NCBI GenBank assembly: GCA_914767715.1
Contig: OU612073.1
Location: 19,158,001-19,222,000 of the forward strand
Length of the DNA: 64,000 nucleotides
Reading direction: 5' to 3'
Source: Membranipora membranacea
Taxonomy: Eukaryota; Bryozoa; Gymnolaemata; Cheilostomatida; Membraniporidae
Positions 12,189 to 25,300 of the stretch are shown in pieces. Each line of letters starts with the position of its first letter. The stretch's first letter is position 1. The position numbers and the translations under genes were made by a program. The notes beneath the pieces were generated by a model. It worked only from the letters and a program-made list of their open reading frames with translations, searched no databases and was not told where the DNA came from.

Positions 12189-12204
12189 CTTATACCGCCT
12201 GGAT

Positions 12205-13320
12205 GTGCAGCTGCAGTACCATACTGATTCAAGAAATGTGATATTCTAAGATTGGATACTCACACACTGCAGTGGTGTCTTTAATATTCTCTACGTATAA
12301 TTGTGAGCAGTCAGAAAATTCAATTACCCTCATAGAGCAACGAAATATGACAACAGGACAACGATTATCTTGGGTACAAAGATTGTTTGGTTGTTATCTG
12401 ATGCAGTCATTAAAAAAATCCATATAGTTAATGTGAGCAGTGGAAAACTATTAGTCAAATTCATATCGAAATTAATTCACAAAATGGCCATTATACAGCA
12501 ATAAAATAAGAAAAATTTGTTGGCTTGAGACCAATAGGATCTGTCTCCACAACTTCTTTGTAGCTCCAGTCAAACTCATTAACACTACCAAGCATAAAGT
12601 TGTATAAGGTCTAGTGTTACGCTTATACCCATGCAAACTGCGCAGCTAATCACACACGATAACATGCAGCCATTGTCATCAGTTGTCATGTTCCGTAAAA
12701 AATTTCAAAGCGAAATATAATCAGATAACCTTCTAGAACAACATGTGTCTGGAATCAGGAAGTGGTCGGGGGACCTGAAATAACAGATGCAAACCGAGTT
12801 GATTTTTGTTGTTTGTAATTGTAGACCTTGATTTCAGCGCAATTGAAGTTGAAACTTGTGTTTTAATTAACTTCTCAGTTACAGCATCATTTTTCATTGC
12901 AAATCTCCGTAGCAGCAGCTGAGACTAAACAAATACTCTAAGTATCCAAAACTTTACTTGTCAAAAACATTATCTCTATCAGTGAAACACGGATTTGACC
13001 AGGCCTGCCATTCCAACCAATGTCATTTGTGTGCTGAAAGATTGCGATCCCAGTACGTCTTAGCTTGCGCCAATGGTCATATCGCATCACACTGATCAGT
13101 ATTTGAGATGGCTAAAATGGTGTGTTTTCCGTATCAAGGAAACTATTTTGGATCAAGGATTCAGGTAGCCCACACTGATTTTTGAGTTACAGAAAAGCCT
13201 TATAAGGTGCATTGTGTTTTTGATAAATTCATCGGTTGAACATAATGCGTTAAATGTGTTTTGTGGGTCATCTAACAATAATCGAGATGAGTTGAGTTCA
13301 GTTTATTTTTACATTCATAA
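12205..13320. other. Gene-free stretch
   Basis: No supported exon, RNA gene or element. Open frames here are short and have no recognisable content. Confidence 0.4.
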
Positions 13321-14007
13321 TTATCCTTTGAAGTGGGAAGCATCAATGATAGTACTTGAATGTTTACAGAATTTAAAAAAAACTAAAATTTGTGTCCAGA
13401 GTTCGTGGTCACTCATTTTCTGCAGTACTATGGATGGTTGCAGCCGATCAAAGGCTTTGGAAAAGTCCAATGATGGTAGTTGGATATATTTGGTTTGAGG
13501 TTTGTCGAGATCTGCTGTTATGTCATCGACAAGCTGGAGTATCGCGTCAATGGTGCCTACTTTCTCCTGATATGCATACTGCGTCGGCTCAATTATTTGC
13601 TGCAGTTTAGCTTGCATTTTGTTGATCATGATCTGTTCAGCCAGTTTTCCGAGAAGGAATAACAAGGATAAAGGCCGATAATCTTTGTATTGGCTAGGCT
13701 GTTTGATTTTAGGCAGTGGTTTTACTTCTGCTCTCTTCCAGATATCCGGATACTCTCCACAGTTTAGCATCGTATTGATTATATGTTGTACCGGTATACA
13801 CATGTCTTCACATCCGTCTATTGACACCCAGGATGGAAAATCTAGAGTGTTACTTGCCTTGGTAAGGTCGATTTTACTGAGCAGCATTTTTATCTCACCC
13901 AGACTGATGTCTTGTAGAGGAGTATATGACGAGGGTGTGTCAGGTGGAGATTTTTTTCTTGCTTCTCCCACAACGCTTTTGAAATATGAATTGAGGTTTT
14001 TGGCCAC
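13321..14007 (-). pseudogene. Non-LTR retrotransposon reverse transcriptase, internal fragment
   Basis: A 228-codon open frame reads as the N-terminal half of a LINE reverse transcriptase of the Jockey/CR1-like type. It has a fingers-region segment (WKRAEVKPLPKI, YKDYRPLSLLFLLGKLAEQI), a thumb/palm segment (QYAYQEKVGTIDAI) and the first catalytic Asp in LDFSKAFDR. The YADD box and C-terminus are missing, as is the N-terminal endonuclease. Because LINEs normally truncate at the 5' end, loss of the 3' part means a later deletion or an internal break. It does not form part of any neighbouring gene. Confidence 0.75.
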
Positions 14008-14526
14008 ATCAGAGTCAGATAGACATTTATCTTCTATTACCGTTGTTGTATTGTTATCAGTAGGTACTCATGTTCAGTGCAATACACCCGAAGAATTTTT
14101 ATTTTTATCTTATACACACGGTTACAATCAGTCAATCGACCAAACAGCAACGTGCTTATCACTTTCATTTCATGGCTGCATATACTGGATTGCGGATCAA
14201 CTAGCATTACAGGACTGAAATACTGTTGAAGGTAAGTAAGCAGACATAGTTTTCATTCATGTGAGGCCTATTTTGATTTTGGGTTGTGAGGGATGAACTA
14301 TCCCTAACATTAACTGGCAGCATTTAAGATCGCTCATGATAAAGAGTAATTCAGACTAATTGGGAGTTATTTTGAGGCTGTTTTAATCATGGTTGTCAAT
14401 GCTTGAATTTGCTGTATTATTATAAGATAAATCACCACTACAATCCAACCGCGATGGCCTGTATTAGTGTTCAAGGGTGTATCTCATGAAGTGGTGCATT
14501 GTGGGATTTCAAACGAAAACTTGACA

Positions 14527-14610
14527 CTTCTTGGATTAAAATCTGCTAAGACCAAAGTGTCACTGCCGATAACTGATTAGTGTCTGTTTCAGTTTATGCC
14601 AGCGTGTTAC
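14527..14610 (+). repeat. Second, diverged U2-headed repeat copy
   Basis: The segment cttcttggattaaaatctgc, taagaccaaagtgtcactgc and gattagtgtctgtttcagtt lines up with the 11.97 kb U2-headed element. It shares the extra block between AAAGTGT and TTAGTG(C/T)CTGTTTCAGTTT that ordinary U2 lacks. Two copies sharing this insertion indicate a repeat family. The right boundary is unclear. Confidence 0.55.
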
Positions 14611-15142
14611 ACATGTTGCAGTTCTGCTAGGCTGTGGTTTTCCATATTGAAAGTTCTTGTGTATTGGGACAACCCATCTAGCAGAGTTCTCGTTACTAGG
14701 CAGGGCTTTGAAATCTTATAGTTGTTCTTTGTTAGAGAGCATTATGTTTTTTAGTGACACCCAGGGAGTTTTCTCTATCTCCTTCTCAATGTGAAAATAT
14801 CGAAATTTTGTGAAAAATAAGCAGCTGAAATATGGGGACAACAGTGCCTAGACAATGTAATTTTGCATATTTAGAATGTATTTTTAGTTCCACAATGAAA
14901 AATTTCACTTTCTCTCTATGTAAAGTAATATATCACTGCATCTTTTATTTCCGTTAAGATAGTAGGGCCACTGTGCATTGCTCTGTTTAGAAAGAAGAAT
15001 ATTATGACACCCTATCTGGCTTCCTATACTTTATGGTCATCATTGTGCTGATGCAGCAATCAGTTTCCGCTGTATATCCTATCCTTATAAGGAAACTATA
15101 TCATGATAAGTTTCCTAAAACTGAGATGCCCAAAACCGGGAC

Positions 15143-15955
15143 AATAAGCTCATTCGCCTGTCAGTAGACGTCTGTTGTCAAGGCGACCACATTATTTACT
15201 ACGCGTGCATTCAGGGGAATGAAATGGCTCTAAAAATTATTTTTAGCCAATAATAGAGGCGGCCAAGTCTGATGAAAACAGCTTTACAACAGCGATCCGA
15301 ATAAACACATTAATCACAATTTTACCATGTTTGTTTTTGAGTAATGGCTGTTGACCTTGACTTCTTTGCTGCTGTCCTGTTATCATAACCTTGACGCCTA
15401 GAATTAAATCTGTTAGCCACTTGTTAAGCTTATTCGCTGGTTAATACACGTCCAAGATAATAAATCAATAAATGATTTACAGGCATTTATTGAAAGAGAG
15501 GCACTCAATAAAACCTGGTTGTGATAAAACCTGCTTGAGTTAATTTTGGACCCCTTAATAACAGCAAGCTTAACAAGTGGCTAACAGATTTAATTCTAGG
15601 CGTCAAGGTTATGATAACAGGACAGCAGCAAAGAAGTCAAGGTCACCAGCCATTACTCAAAAACAAACATGGTAAAATTGTGATTAATGTGTTTATTCGA
15701 ATCGCTGTTGTAAAGCTGTTTTCATCGGACTTGGCCACCTCTATTATTGGCTAAAAATAATGTTTAGTGCCATTTCATTCGCCGGAATGCACGCCTAGTA
15801 ACTAATGTAGTCGCCTTGACAACAGACGTCTATTGACAGGCGAATAAGCTTATTAACTCAAGCAGGTTTTATTGAGTGCCTCTTTTTCAATAAATGCCTA
15901 TAAATCATTTATTGATTTATTATCTTGGACGTGTATTAACCAGCGAATAAGCTTA
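15143..15955. repeat. Nested inverted-repeat structure (A-B-A'-B')
   Basis: Segment A (15143-15431) is the reverse complement of 15565-15852 with only about fifteen to twenty differences. Segment B (about 15432-15545) is the reverse complement of 15851-15955, except that B carries a 16-bp local duplication (ataaaacctg repeated). All four junctions carry an AAGCTTATTCGC-like motif. The order is A, B, reverse A, reverse B, which is not a simple palindrome. It could be two oppositely oriented copies of one repeat family (B-A and A-B), or a foldback transposon. No coding frame is present. Confidence 0.8.
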
Positions 15956-16383
15956 ATGATCCATATACTTTTTCTTGGTATTCCTGAAATCCCTTGGCAT
16001 GCTGGAGTCAAGCTCATGTGGTGCACTGTCAGACTACAGTAGTTTGTGAATTGCTACTTGGACTTCCAACGCTTGCACTTTAAGTGACATGCGCGAGCCA
16101 ACTGTACTGCATCCACTACTCATGATATTTCCTTATATGCTGGGCAAACTGTCACAATCTAACGTTTGACATAGGATTTCTTATTATAAAGATAAGATGT
16201 GCCTTGAGAGTACCCTCTAAGGGAGATGATTATGTGTATGTAAGGATAATTGCCTTGTCTAGGAGTTTTATTTTCATAATTGAAATCTCCTCCGTACAAT
16301 TACTTCATACTACACTCGATCAAGGAGTTAACTCCTTGACTCGATGTATCGCTCCAACTAGTAGGACTTGATTTATTTATAGC

Positions 16384-19300
16384 ATGGCACAAATTGATGA
16401 TCAATCAGACAATGATGAGGCTTATGCAGAATTGGAAATTGCGATTCGCTCATACATGTCAAATCCTACTACAAAAACCAATCGTAGAAATGTTAAAACT
16501 AGTATACATGAAACTGCAGACAAAGACAAGATATTTAGAATTATCGATGCTTGCATTGATGCAGAGGAGGAAAATATCTTCCACACCATTGCAGCCAACA
16601 ACCATACAAACTTGATGGTTTTATTGGCGGGTATAATCAACAACGTTCACCTCATCGACATGTTAATGGCCAAAAATATTAGAAGAGCAACACCCCTTCA
16701 TCGCGCAGCTGCTCTCAACAACTTGGATCTTGTCAACAAAACTGTGGCGCAAATCCCAACCAACAGAGGCGTACATCCAGACTCAATTGGACTTATAGAA
16801 CTCCTTCAGATTACCAATATCGATGGAAAGAGTGTTATTGACCTCATATCAACTGATGAAATGTTTGAGTTAGCTAGTCTAAATCCGACAAAAGAAGAAG
16901 GTGGGTACCTGTGTCTCTCACTGTGGAACAGCTTTGTTTTAATAAAACAAACATAAACATCTCATTTAAACCCATCTTAAACCATCCGATATCCTTTGGC
17001 ATTGGCCTTATCCTTGAGGAGATAGGTAGCTTGTGATATGATGAGTTAGATAGCGCAGTGATCATATGAGTATGACTCAATCTTAATCTCATTGGCACTA
17101 TCAATAAAATTGGTTCTAACCTTATAATAATAATATTGTGTGTTCACGAATGGAAATGGCCTTTGGTAGAGTGTTTATTATCAGCGCAAAAGCTTATACA
17201 CACAATTCAAGTAGAGTTTTCGGTGGAGAATATCAGTAAAAATATAATATCTAGTTCATTTACAATGTTTTATTGTTATCCAGAGCTGCTCGATGAGATA
17301 AAAACGAAAAAGGCACTGACTCAAACTGATATCAAGAAACTTGCAGATAGAAACAAAAGCGGAAGCTACATCATTCCTTCAAATCAGGCGAAGTGTCGAA
17401 GCCATGCTCTAGAAATTTTTCTTAGCGGCGGAGACGATGGCATTGAGAAAAATCCTATTGAACTCTCAACTGATGTGGAAAAAGCAGGACTGCAACACAG
17501 GTTTGCTCAGATTAACACTGCGTCTGACTACTCTTTTCTCACATTGAAAGAGAGTGTCAAAGATATCGCCCCTACATGTGCGCTGTTGACTGTATGGATG
17601 ACAACAACGGCTGACACTGAAGGGACCATGAGCCACCTTGACAGTTTGATTGGGGCGATGGATGTAATTCCTGACTTCATACCAGTGGTTAGTCGACGTT
17701 TGCCCTATTGTATTTATGTTAAGCATGGCTTAATGCTGCTGTATATGTGCCTTTAATGATGTTCAAGAAATCAGATTAGTAATATACCAAGACATCATGG
17801 ATGAAAACCGCTGGCGCTTGTGTATCAATTCCCCTGCTAAGCCATGAAACTCCATTGATTGCTGAGAATCACACTTATATTAGGATGTCTGGCATTGCAT
17901 GTAAAATGTGCAGGTTTCTGGAGTAAAGTCTTCATGGTGAAGACTTGATAGACCAATCATCTATCAATATTACATCACACCAAAACAGAACAGCGATTTT
18001 TGGTTACGTTGATACCTTACAAAAAAAAGAAAAGGGCCATCACAAAATCATAATTGTACTGTATATTAATGTGGGCAATTTTCTACACCAAAGAAAATTA
18101 TTTGATGATAGGTAATCATGGTGCAGTCATTGAATCCAGAAGTTACAAGAGTATCAATAGCTTCCACAGCTTCTAAGGTGGTCAGCAGGCGAAACACAAA
18201 ATTTCACTACAAAGACAGTGAAAACCTATCAGTTGAGCAATCTTTCCTCAGTGCAATGGCAAAAAGCTGGCGTGACTCAGATGGCACGAAAGAGTTCAGC
18301 AAAATGGTAGTGGAGGTCTCAACCAAGTTTCCTGGTGGCTTTGACATGGGTACCTTAGACCTTTTTCTGCGTCCTAAATCGGCATTATATGTGACTGAGC
18401 CCGCAAAAGAAGGTATGTATTTTAATGTTTACCTTTGTAGAAGTCTCGCCATAACGAATTGCAAAAAGTTTTCTTTTTCCTCCGCGCAATGTGAATGTTC
18501 TGTGGCTATTTGCCTTCACACAGGGAAACGTTTACGTATCAAAACCCGCAAAGGGTTTGTTTGCGCTTGCTGACAAACATGAAACGAGAGTTCTGCTCTC
18601 CTTTTATTTTTTCCCCTAGCCTCTTTTACATATTTGGTTATGCACTCCCCTTTTTCATTGAAGAATTCCTTGCGGGATCATTGTTTAGAAAAAAAATGAA
18701 GAAGGCACAAATATGTTAGTGCGTAAAGTAACGCCAGTTTGGTTATTGTATGGTCCTCTGATGTGAAATCTGGTACAAAGCCCCAGCCTCTGAAGCATTT
18801 TAAAGTATACAATAAGCAAATGTTAGCCAAATAAGATGAATCTGACATTAATTATTCAATGAAGTGGTTTAGGCAGTGCCTCCCTGCCTCCCCTAGAACT
18901 TTGGGCCTGCCTTGGTCCCAGCTCATTGCAAAAAATCATGCTGTTCTGAATTAAAAAACTAAAGAGAACTAAAATCCGTCGCTGGCGACGGTGTTACAGG
19001 ACGTGTGCCAGACGCTGTATGGGACATATCTTACCGCACTCTAGACTCATAAACAATTGTTATTTATGTTGTGTGGGCAGCATGTGTGGTGTAAGACAGG
19101 TCCCATACAACACCTGCCATATGTCTCACAGCCCTTAATCATGAATTCATATGCCAGTGTGTTGTTCTTTCTTCTAGATTCAAACATGACATCTGTTGTC
19201 TCAGATAAGAGCGCAGAACAAACTGCTGAAGCCAATGAAATTTCTTCTGGAGGTAAAGAATGGTCAGAAGTAACAGTTCTTAAATATTTTAATCTTAAAA

Positions 19301-22300
19301 CATTGACCCATCAAAAATGTACAGTGATATGTATGATAATCGTGATACACGTTATTCGTGTCTCATCTATAATAATGTCTACACAGGAAGTAGGTCTACA
19401 ATGTAGGAACAAATTGATCTCATTTCCTATATACATAGCTCATACCTGATCACCATTGTCATGCAGGTTTTCAAATGCAACGGAAGATCCCAATTTTGTG
19501 ATACTCAATCCAGATTTTTAGTTGCTCCTAACAATAGCTGATGTAGAAGAATAATCTGAGGCATTAGTCTATTGATCCGAAAATTCCGCAGGACTGTCAT
19601 TGTGATGTTTTTTTGTGCATGTTACAGTATTTTCCATTGGCGATTGGAGGAAAAAAAGTACCATAGGAAAAGGGACACATGGTGTTGTGCTCCTATATGT
19701 AAATGATAAGAATAAGGAAAATATCGCTATAAAACAATTCAATAGCGAATTTGGTGCAGAGGTTAGTATACTACAATGGTTAGACGCTTTGCTGGAAAGT
19801 CCTGCAATAGTTTAGTCTACGCACTTTGCAGGATTTGCTTGGATTTTTCCTCTCATTACTTCTACATTAATCTTACTTCATATAGCCTAGGGTCCAATAT
19901 TACACATTGTATGACCTTTTGTCAATGTCATGAATGACCGCCCTTATTCAAAATGAAAGAAATTCTGGCTGACATTTTCTTCACTACTTGGCAGTGAATA
20001 TCTCTGCTCATGGGTATTTCCCAAACATGAGGCTACTTCTCCCAGAGTCTGACGGGAGAACTCTCATACCTGGAGCAATGTAGTAGGTGGCATGAATAGA
20101 AATCAATAGATATTGCAGTTTTAGTGCTCCCCTTGATTAACTTATAACACTCAAGAGCAGACAACTCCAGCAAGATCTTGAATTGTTCTCAGACGTTCCC
20201 TCACCGGGGGGTCGTCGGGCGAGGCGCAAAAGTCTGGGGGGCTCAGACTAGCAATAGTTAGGCAATGTTATGACTTGGAAAAATGCAGAGAACTTTTGGG
20301 TGAACTATTTGTATGGTGTTAGAGGTTGTCCCCCTTGCTCACCTGTGAATAAAAAGTGGGATATGTACTGTACAAGCCCAGTAAACTGATCGTTATTTCT
20401 ACTTACCCCTGTATAGGTTGAATTTCTCAACAGAGGATAATGAGGGAAGTTTTCTCCAACGAGGGAAAAATAAGAAATCAAATATATTTGGAAGATGTAG
20501 CTTATTGGGCTTGTACAACACATACCCAGGGTGACATCTCTTACACTATACATAAAATTCACTCAGAAGTACATGAACTTTGTCATTGTTAATACATTGC
20601 ATAACCACTACAAAACTAGCTGGCTGAATATATTGCTTTGATCTTCCGCTTGATTTTAAAGGGTCAGTCCTATTAGAAAAGTAAATACAGTGCAGTTCAT
20701 TTAACTCAAACCTCTGGGGACCACAAACATTTGTTCTAATTGAGCAGAGATTGAATTAAGTGACATTGGAATCTGGCTGAAGGAACCAAATTTCCTTGTA
20801 TGAATTAACAGGAGTTTTGAATTATAAAGTTTGAATTAACCAGTTTACACTGTATATTACCCCAGTAAATCAATTATTGTGAGTTCATAGGGCAGATAAA
20901 AATTTTAAAAAAAAGATTTTGTAGCAATTAGTTTTTTTTTCAATTATTTAAGCAAGGATCATAGTGGTCAGGGGGAGGCAATAAATCACTTTGATTCCAA
21001 TTTGCAGACTTAACAGCAGTTTTACTGCAATTGAGTTCACAGGCTGTTTTATTTCATATGCCCTTATGACTTTTCAGTCTGAGATATTTAAAACCATACC
21101 AAACTTGGCTTAGTAGGACTGTCACTTTAAACTAAGCTCCAATCGGATCTGATCAGCAAGCAGTCTCTTGAATTCTGAATTATACCACGATTATACAACT
21201 TGAGTTTGGGAGTTTATTGTAGCCTTACATTACTGTAACTTATGCCCTACGTGAGCAGTATAATGAAAATAGTTCCAATTTCTTTTTCATCATTTTATGT
21301 TTCAGAATGGGAAAGACACTATTCGAAACGAAATAGAGAAGCTATGCAAAATGAGCCATGAAAACATAGTGCGGTACATTGGATCTGAGACAGTACCTGT
21401 GACACTCATTATGGAATACATGCCTAAAGGTTCTATCAAAGATGTGATGAAAGGAAAACCAGGAGAGCCAGGAGAACCCATATCTGATTCGGTGGGCAGC
21501 TATTTCACAAAACAGATAATAGCAGGCTTGGAGTTCCTACACTCAAAGCAAATAATACACCGTGATTTGAAATGTAAGTTCCAATTTCTACTTTTCTTTT
21601 GCAATATGTCCTGGCTGATGGAGTTATAGCGATTCAAAAATGCACAACGAATTTCAATGAAGTTCTATATTACCTCATTTATTACCACATCAACTATGAT
21701 TTCACTTTTACATTTACAACATTACCCTATTGCAATACTTGTGACCTACAGAAAACTAGGTAAGTAGGCAAGAATAAACATCTGAGGGTATCTTTTTATC
21801 CGCATATATCTTGGTAAGATAAGTTAGATTCGATCTTTGAAACTTGTTAATATTTTGAATATGTAAATTGAGACTTTGAAGGACAATCAAATAAAAAAAT
21901 TAATAAACAATGACTGACGAAAGGGTAGAGCCTGGAACTTTCAGAATTATGAGTGAAACATAGGGAAAATATGTATGGATCCCCGAAGCTGACGCTAAAA
22001 CCTAGACCGACAAATGTATCCAATTGATTGTGTGCTTTATTTTTTTTATTTATTTTAGGCTCAAATGTGTTGTTGGACAATCAGAATACAGTCAAGCTTT
22101 CGGACCTTGGCCTTGCCAAGTTTTTGAAGAATCACTCTGAATCAAGCTGTAGCGCTCAAACAAACACACAAGATGTTGGATCGATGCGCTGGAGAGCACC
22201 TGAAGTGATGCAAGATGAGAAAACATACGGCTACCGAGCTGATATATGGTAAATGTTCTAACATGCACTCCTTTTTTTATTATGTCATTAAAGACTACCA

Positions 22301-25300
22301 AAAGACCAAAACAATATGCCATCTGGCAGCAATTTCTGCAGCATTTATGAAAAACTGCAAAAACCAATTGCACTTCTGGTTCAAATTATCTATAGTGGTA
22401 GAAACTTTCTCCTCTGCTCATGAGGTATTAATGATGATGTATTGTGCAAGCTAAGTAAGATACCAGCTAGCAGCTGATTTCGCACATTCCGTGTATTACT
22501 TTAGGAGCTTGGGAGTGACCATATATGAGATGCTTACTGGAGCACCTATACTCTCAGAGGATTCTTCAAGCACAGCTAATGCCAAAATCAGGGATTATGA
22601 GGACAAGCATTTCAAGGACTTTGTGCCAAATGGAAAAGTCACAGAAAAAGCAAAATCCTTAATGAGGCGAGTCTTGGTGAGGGATCCATCTGAACGCCCA
22701 AAAGCTGTTACTTTGAAAGAAGATCCATGGATCGCAGCCAAAGGGTAACTACTAATTTTTCTTGCTTTTTTTGATTGAATTCATATCGATCGATATCCAT
22801 TTGATCAGATCCACTATTGTGATATCAGATATGTGAGTGTTTGACCAAAATAGCAGACGATATCGCCAAACATGCTGCAAATGACTCTGCACCAAACTGT
22901 GTGCATCAACATCACATAATCTTAATTATCATGACATTCCAAATTCGTAGGAACTAAATTCGTATAGAAAAATAGAAAAGCTATAGACCTTGCGATAATT
23001 AACTTATTGAGAGCAGAGGGAGAGACCAGGGTTCAAATGGCTGCTATTACTTCTTTTATTTCTAGAAAACCCCATATGCTCTCCACTCCAGAAAGCTCAG
23101 GGCAGGCTATCCAAGACCAGTTCAAAATGGGTAAGTTTTAACTAGCTGAGAAGAAAGACTACAATATCATGAACATTCCAAATGAAAACTCACATATAGG
23201 CTATAGATAGTGTAGTGCATTCAACTTACATGAGATATGCTGAGGTGTCCAGTATTGGTACAACTCCTTTGTCTTCTCTCATTCCCTTCTCCTCTCTAAG
23301 CCAGCGTGATTATTAATGCCTCTTTCCTGCGCATTCCCGGATGTAGCCTGAGTTCTTATGCAGCACTTTTATCTGTCTTTCCCTATTTACTACCTGCAGT
23401 CTATTATACCTTGCACTACATCCTCCTCTCTTTCTATATTGTTATTGATAGTCCTTGTTGTGGGTAATATAACCGATACCGAAGTCCTGGTAGTAGAAAT
23501 CTATATAGTGTATAAGTGTTCCTGTCTAATATCCCTTAGACCTTGATTCTAGTATTCTTCTTACTCGTATATCCTTCCTGGCTAATACTATGCACTCTTT
23601 TATCCTTCCTGGATAATACTACGCACTCTTCTTTCCATCCTGGCTAATACTACGCACTCTCTCTCAGGTCCCTAACTGACCTGTTCCCTTACTATCTATT
23701 CCATTCCTGTCTAATACTCCTTCTGCTATTCCTCCCTCTCAACGCAAATGATTCTAGTACCACACATAATCAGGGTTTTTGACCTTCTTAGCGTTTCTTG
23801 TACTCGGTGGCCTAGGGGCACTTGGCTGGATGTTTCGTTCTGTCTCTATTCTCCCTTGATCTCGGTTGTCGTCCTCATCTGCTGGACTCTCCTCACCACC
23901 TTCTATGTCATCCTTCGGCAATATTCGTAAATGTTTCCTAGTCCTTCTCACAAGTCTTTTGTCTGTCTCAATCCAATAGCTATCGGGCACGTCGGCCTTG
24001 TATTTCACAATGCCTCTCTTGCCCTTGTCTGCGTGACTAATTTTAACCCATACTGTCTGACCCTCTTGTAAATCTGAGAAATCTGGAGCTCTCCTCGATT
24101 TGTCAAAGTTCCTCTTCTGTCTCTCCTCTTCTGTCTCTCCTCTTCTGTCTCGTTTTCTAAAGCCCTCAGTATCACATGCCTTCTGATGCTGGATAGGTAA
24201 TTCGTTCCGCACTCTCCTGCCTAATAGAAGCTCGTCTGGTCTGCAGCTGCTCTCTAGTGGGGTGGTACGATATGCCACCAGGGCCTTATTCTTATCTTCT
24301 TCCTTATTCCAAAGTCCTTTAATAGTCTCCACACTCCTCTCTGCCAGACTGTTAGCCTCATGATGATGTGGGCTACTAGTAACATGGATAACGCTGTATT
24401 CTTCCATCAAATCTCTCCACTCTTTAGAAACATAACAAGGGCCATTATCCGTCCTTATCCTATCTGGGGCTCCATACCTCGCAATAACTGGTCGGAACTT
24501 CTTGGCCAATTCCGCCCCTGTTTGTCCACTCATCCCTACAACTTCAATCCACCGGGAGTAGTAGTCAACAAACAAAGCATAAACCTTCCCTCTAAACTCA
24601 AACAAATCCGAAGCTACGTGACTCCACGGAGCTTCTGGCAGCTCCGTTTGGTGTAATGGAAGATTCCTCATTCGTCTAAATTTGATACATTTCGGGCATT
24701 CTTCTACCATCTCAATGATCTCCTTTCTTATAGACGGCCACCACACCGAGTCTTGACTCCTGCGATACGTTTTGACCATACCCTGGTGACCGGAATGTAA
24801 GCGCAGCAGCATGTTCTCGCGCATTGCTGTAGGAATGTACAGTCTGGAGTTCATCACGATTAGGCCGTCTTTCTCACTCAGAAGATCCATGTTGCCCTTC
24901 ACCTTCTTCAGCTCTCCCTTTACTGTTCTTGGCCACCCCTCTTTCATAGCCTTCAAAATCACCTGATAATCGTCATCTACTTTGGCATGTCTCTTTATCT
25001 CTTCCTCCAACGCATCTCCTTCCGTAGATATCAAAGTCCTAATGTGCATTTCCACCCTTGCTATCCTAGCTACTTCTTGTTCGGTCGGTGGCCTTGAGAG
25101 TAAATCAGCAATAAACATTTTACTCCCAGGTGTATGGGAAATTTTATAGTCATATCTCATAAGTCTCATCTTAAATCGTTGAATCCTCAGCGGCAACTCT
25201 GACAAATCCTTAGACCCAAGCAGAGGAATCAATGGCTTGTGGTCTGTCTCTACTTCAAAATGTCTTCCAACTAGATAAAAGTCGAATTTTTCACATGCCC

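Noticed and set aside
13685-14218. 177-codon plus-strand frame
   Set aside because: It is a shadow opposite the recognisable minus-strand RT frame and resembles no protein.
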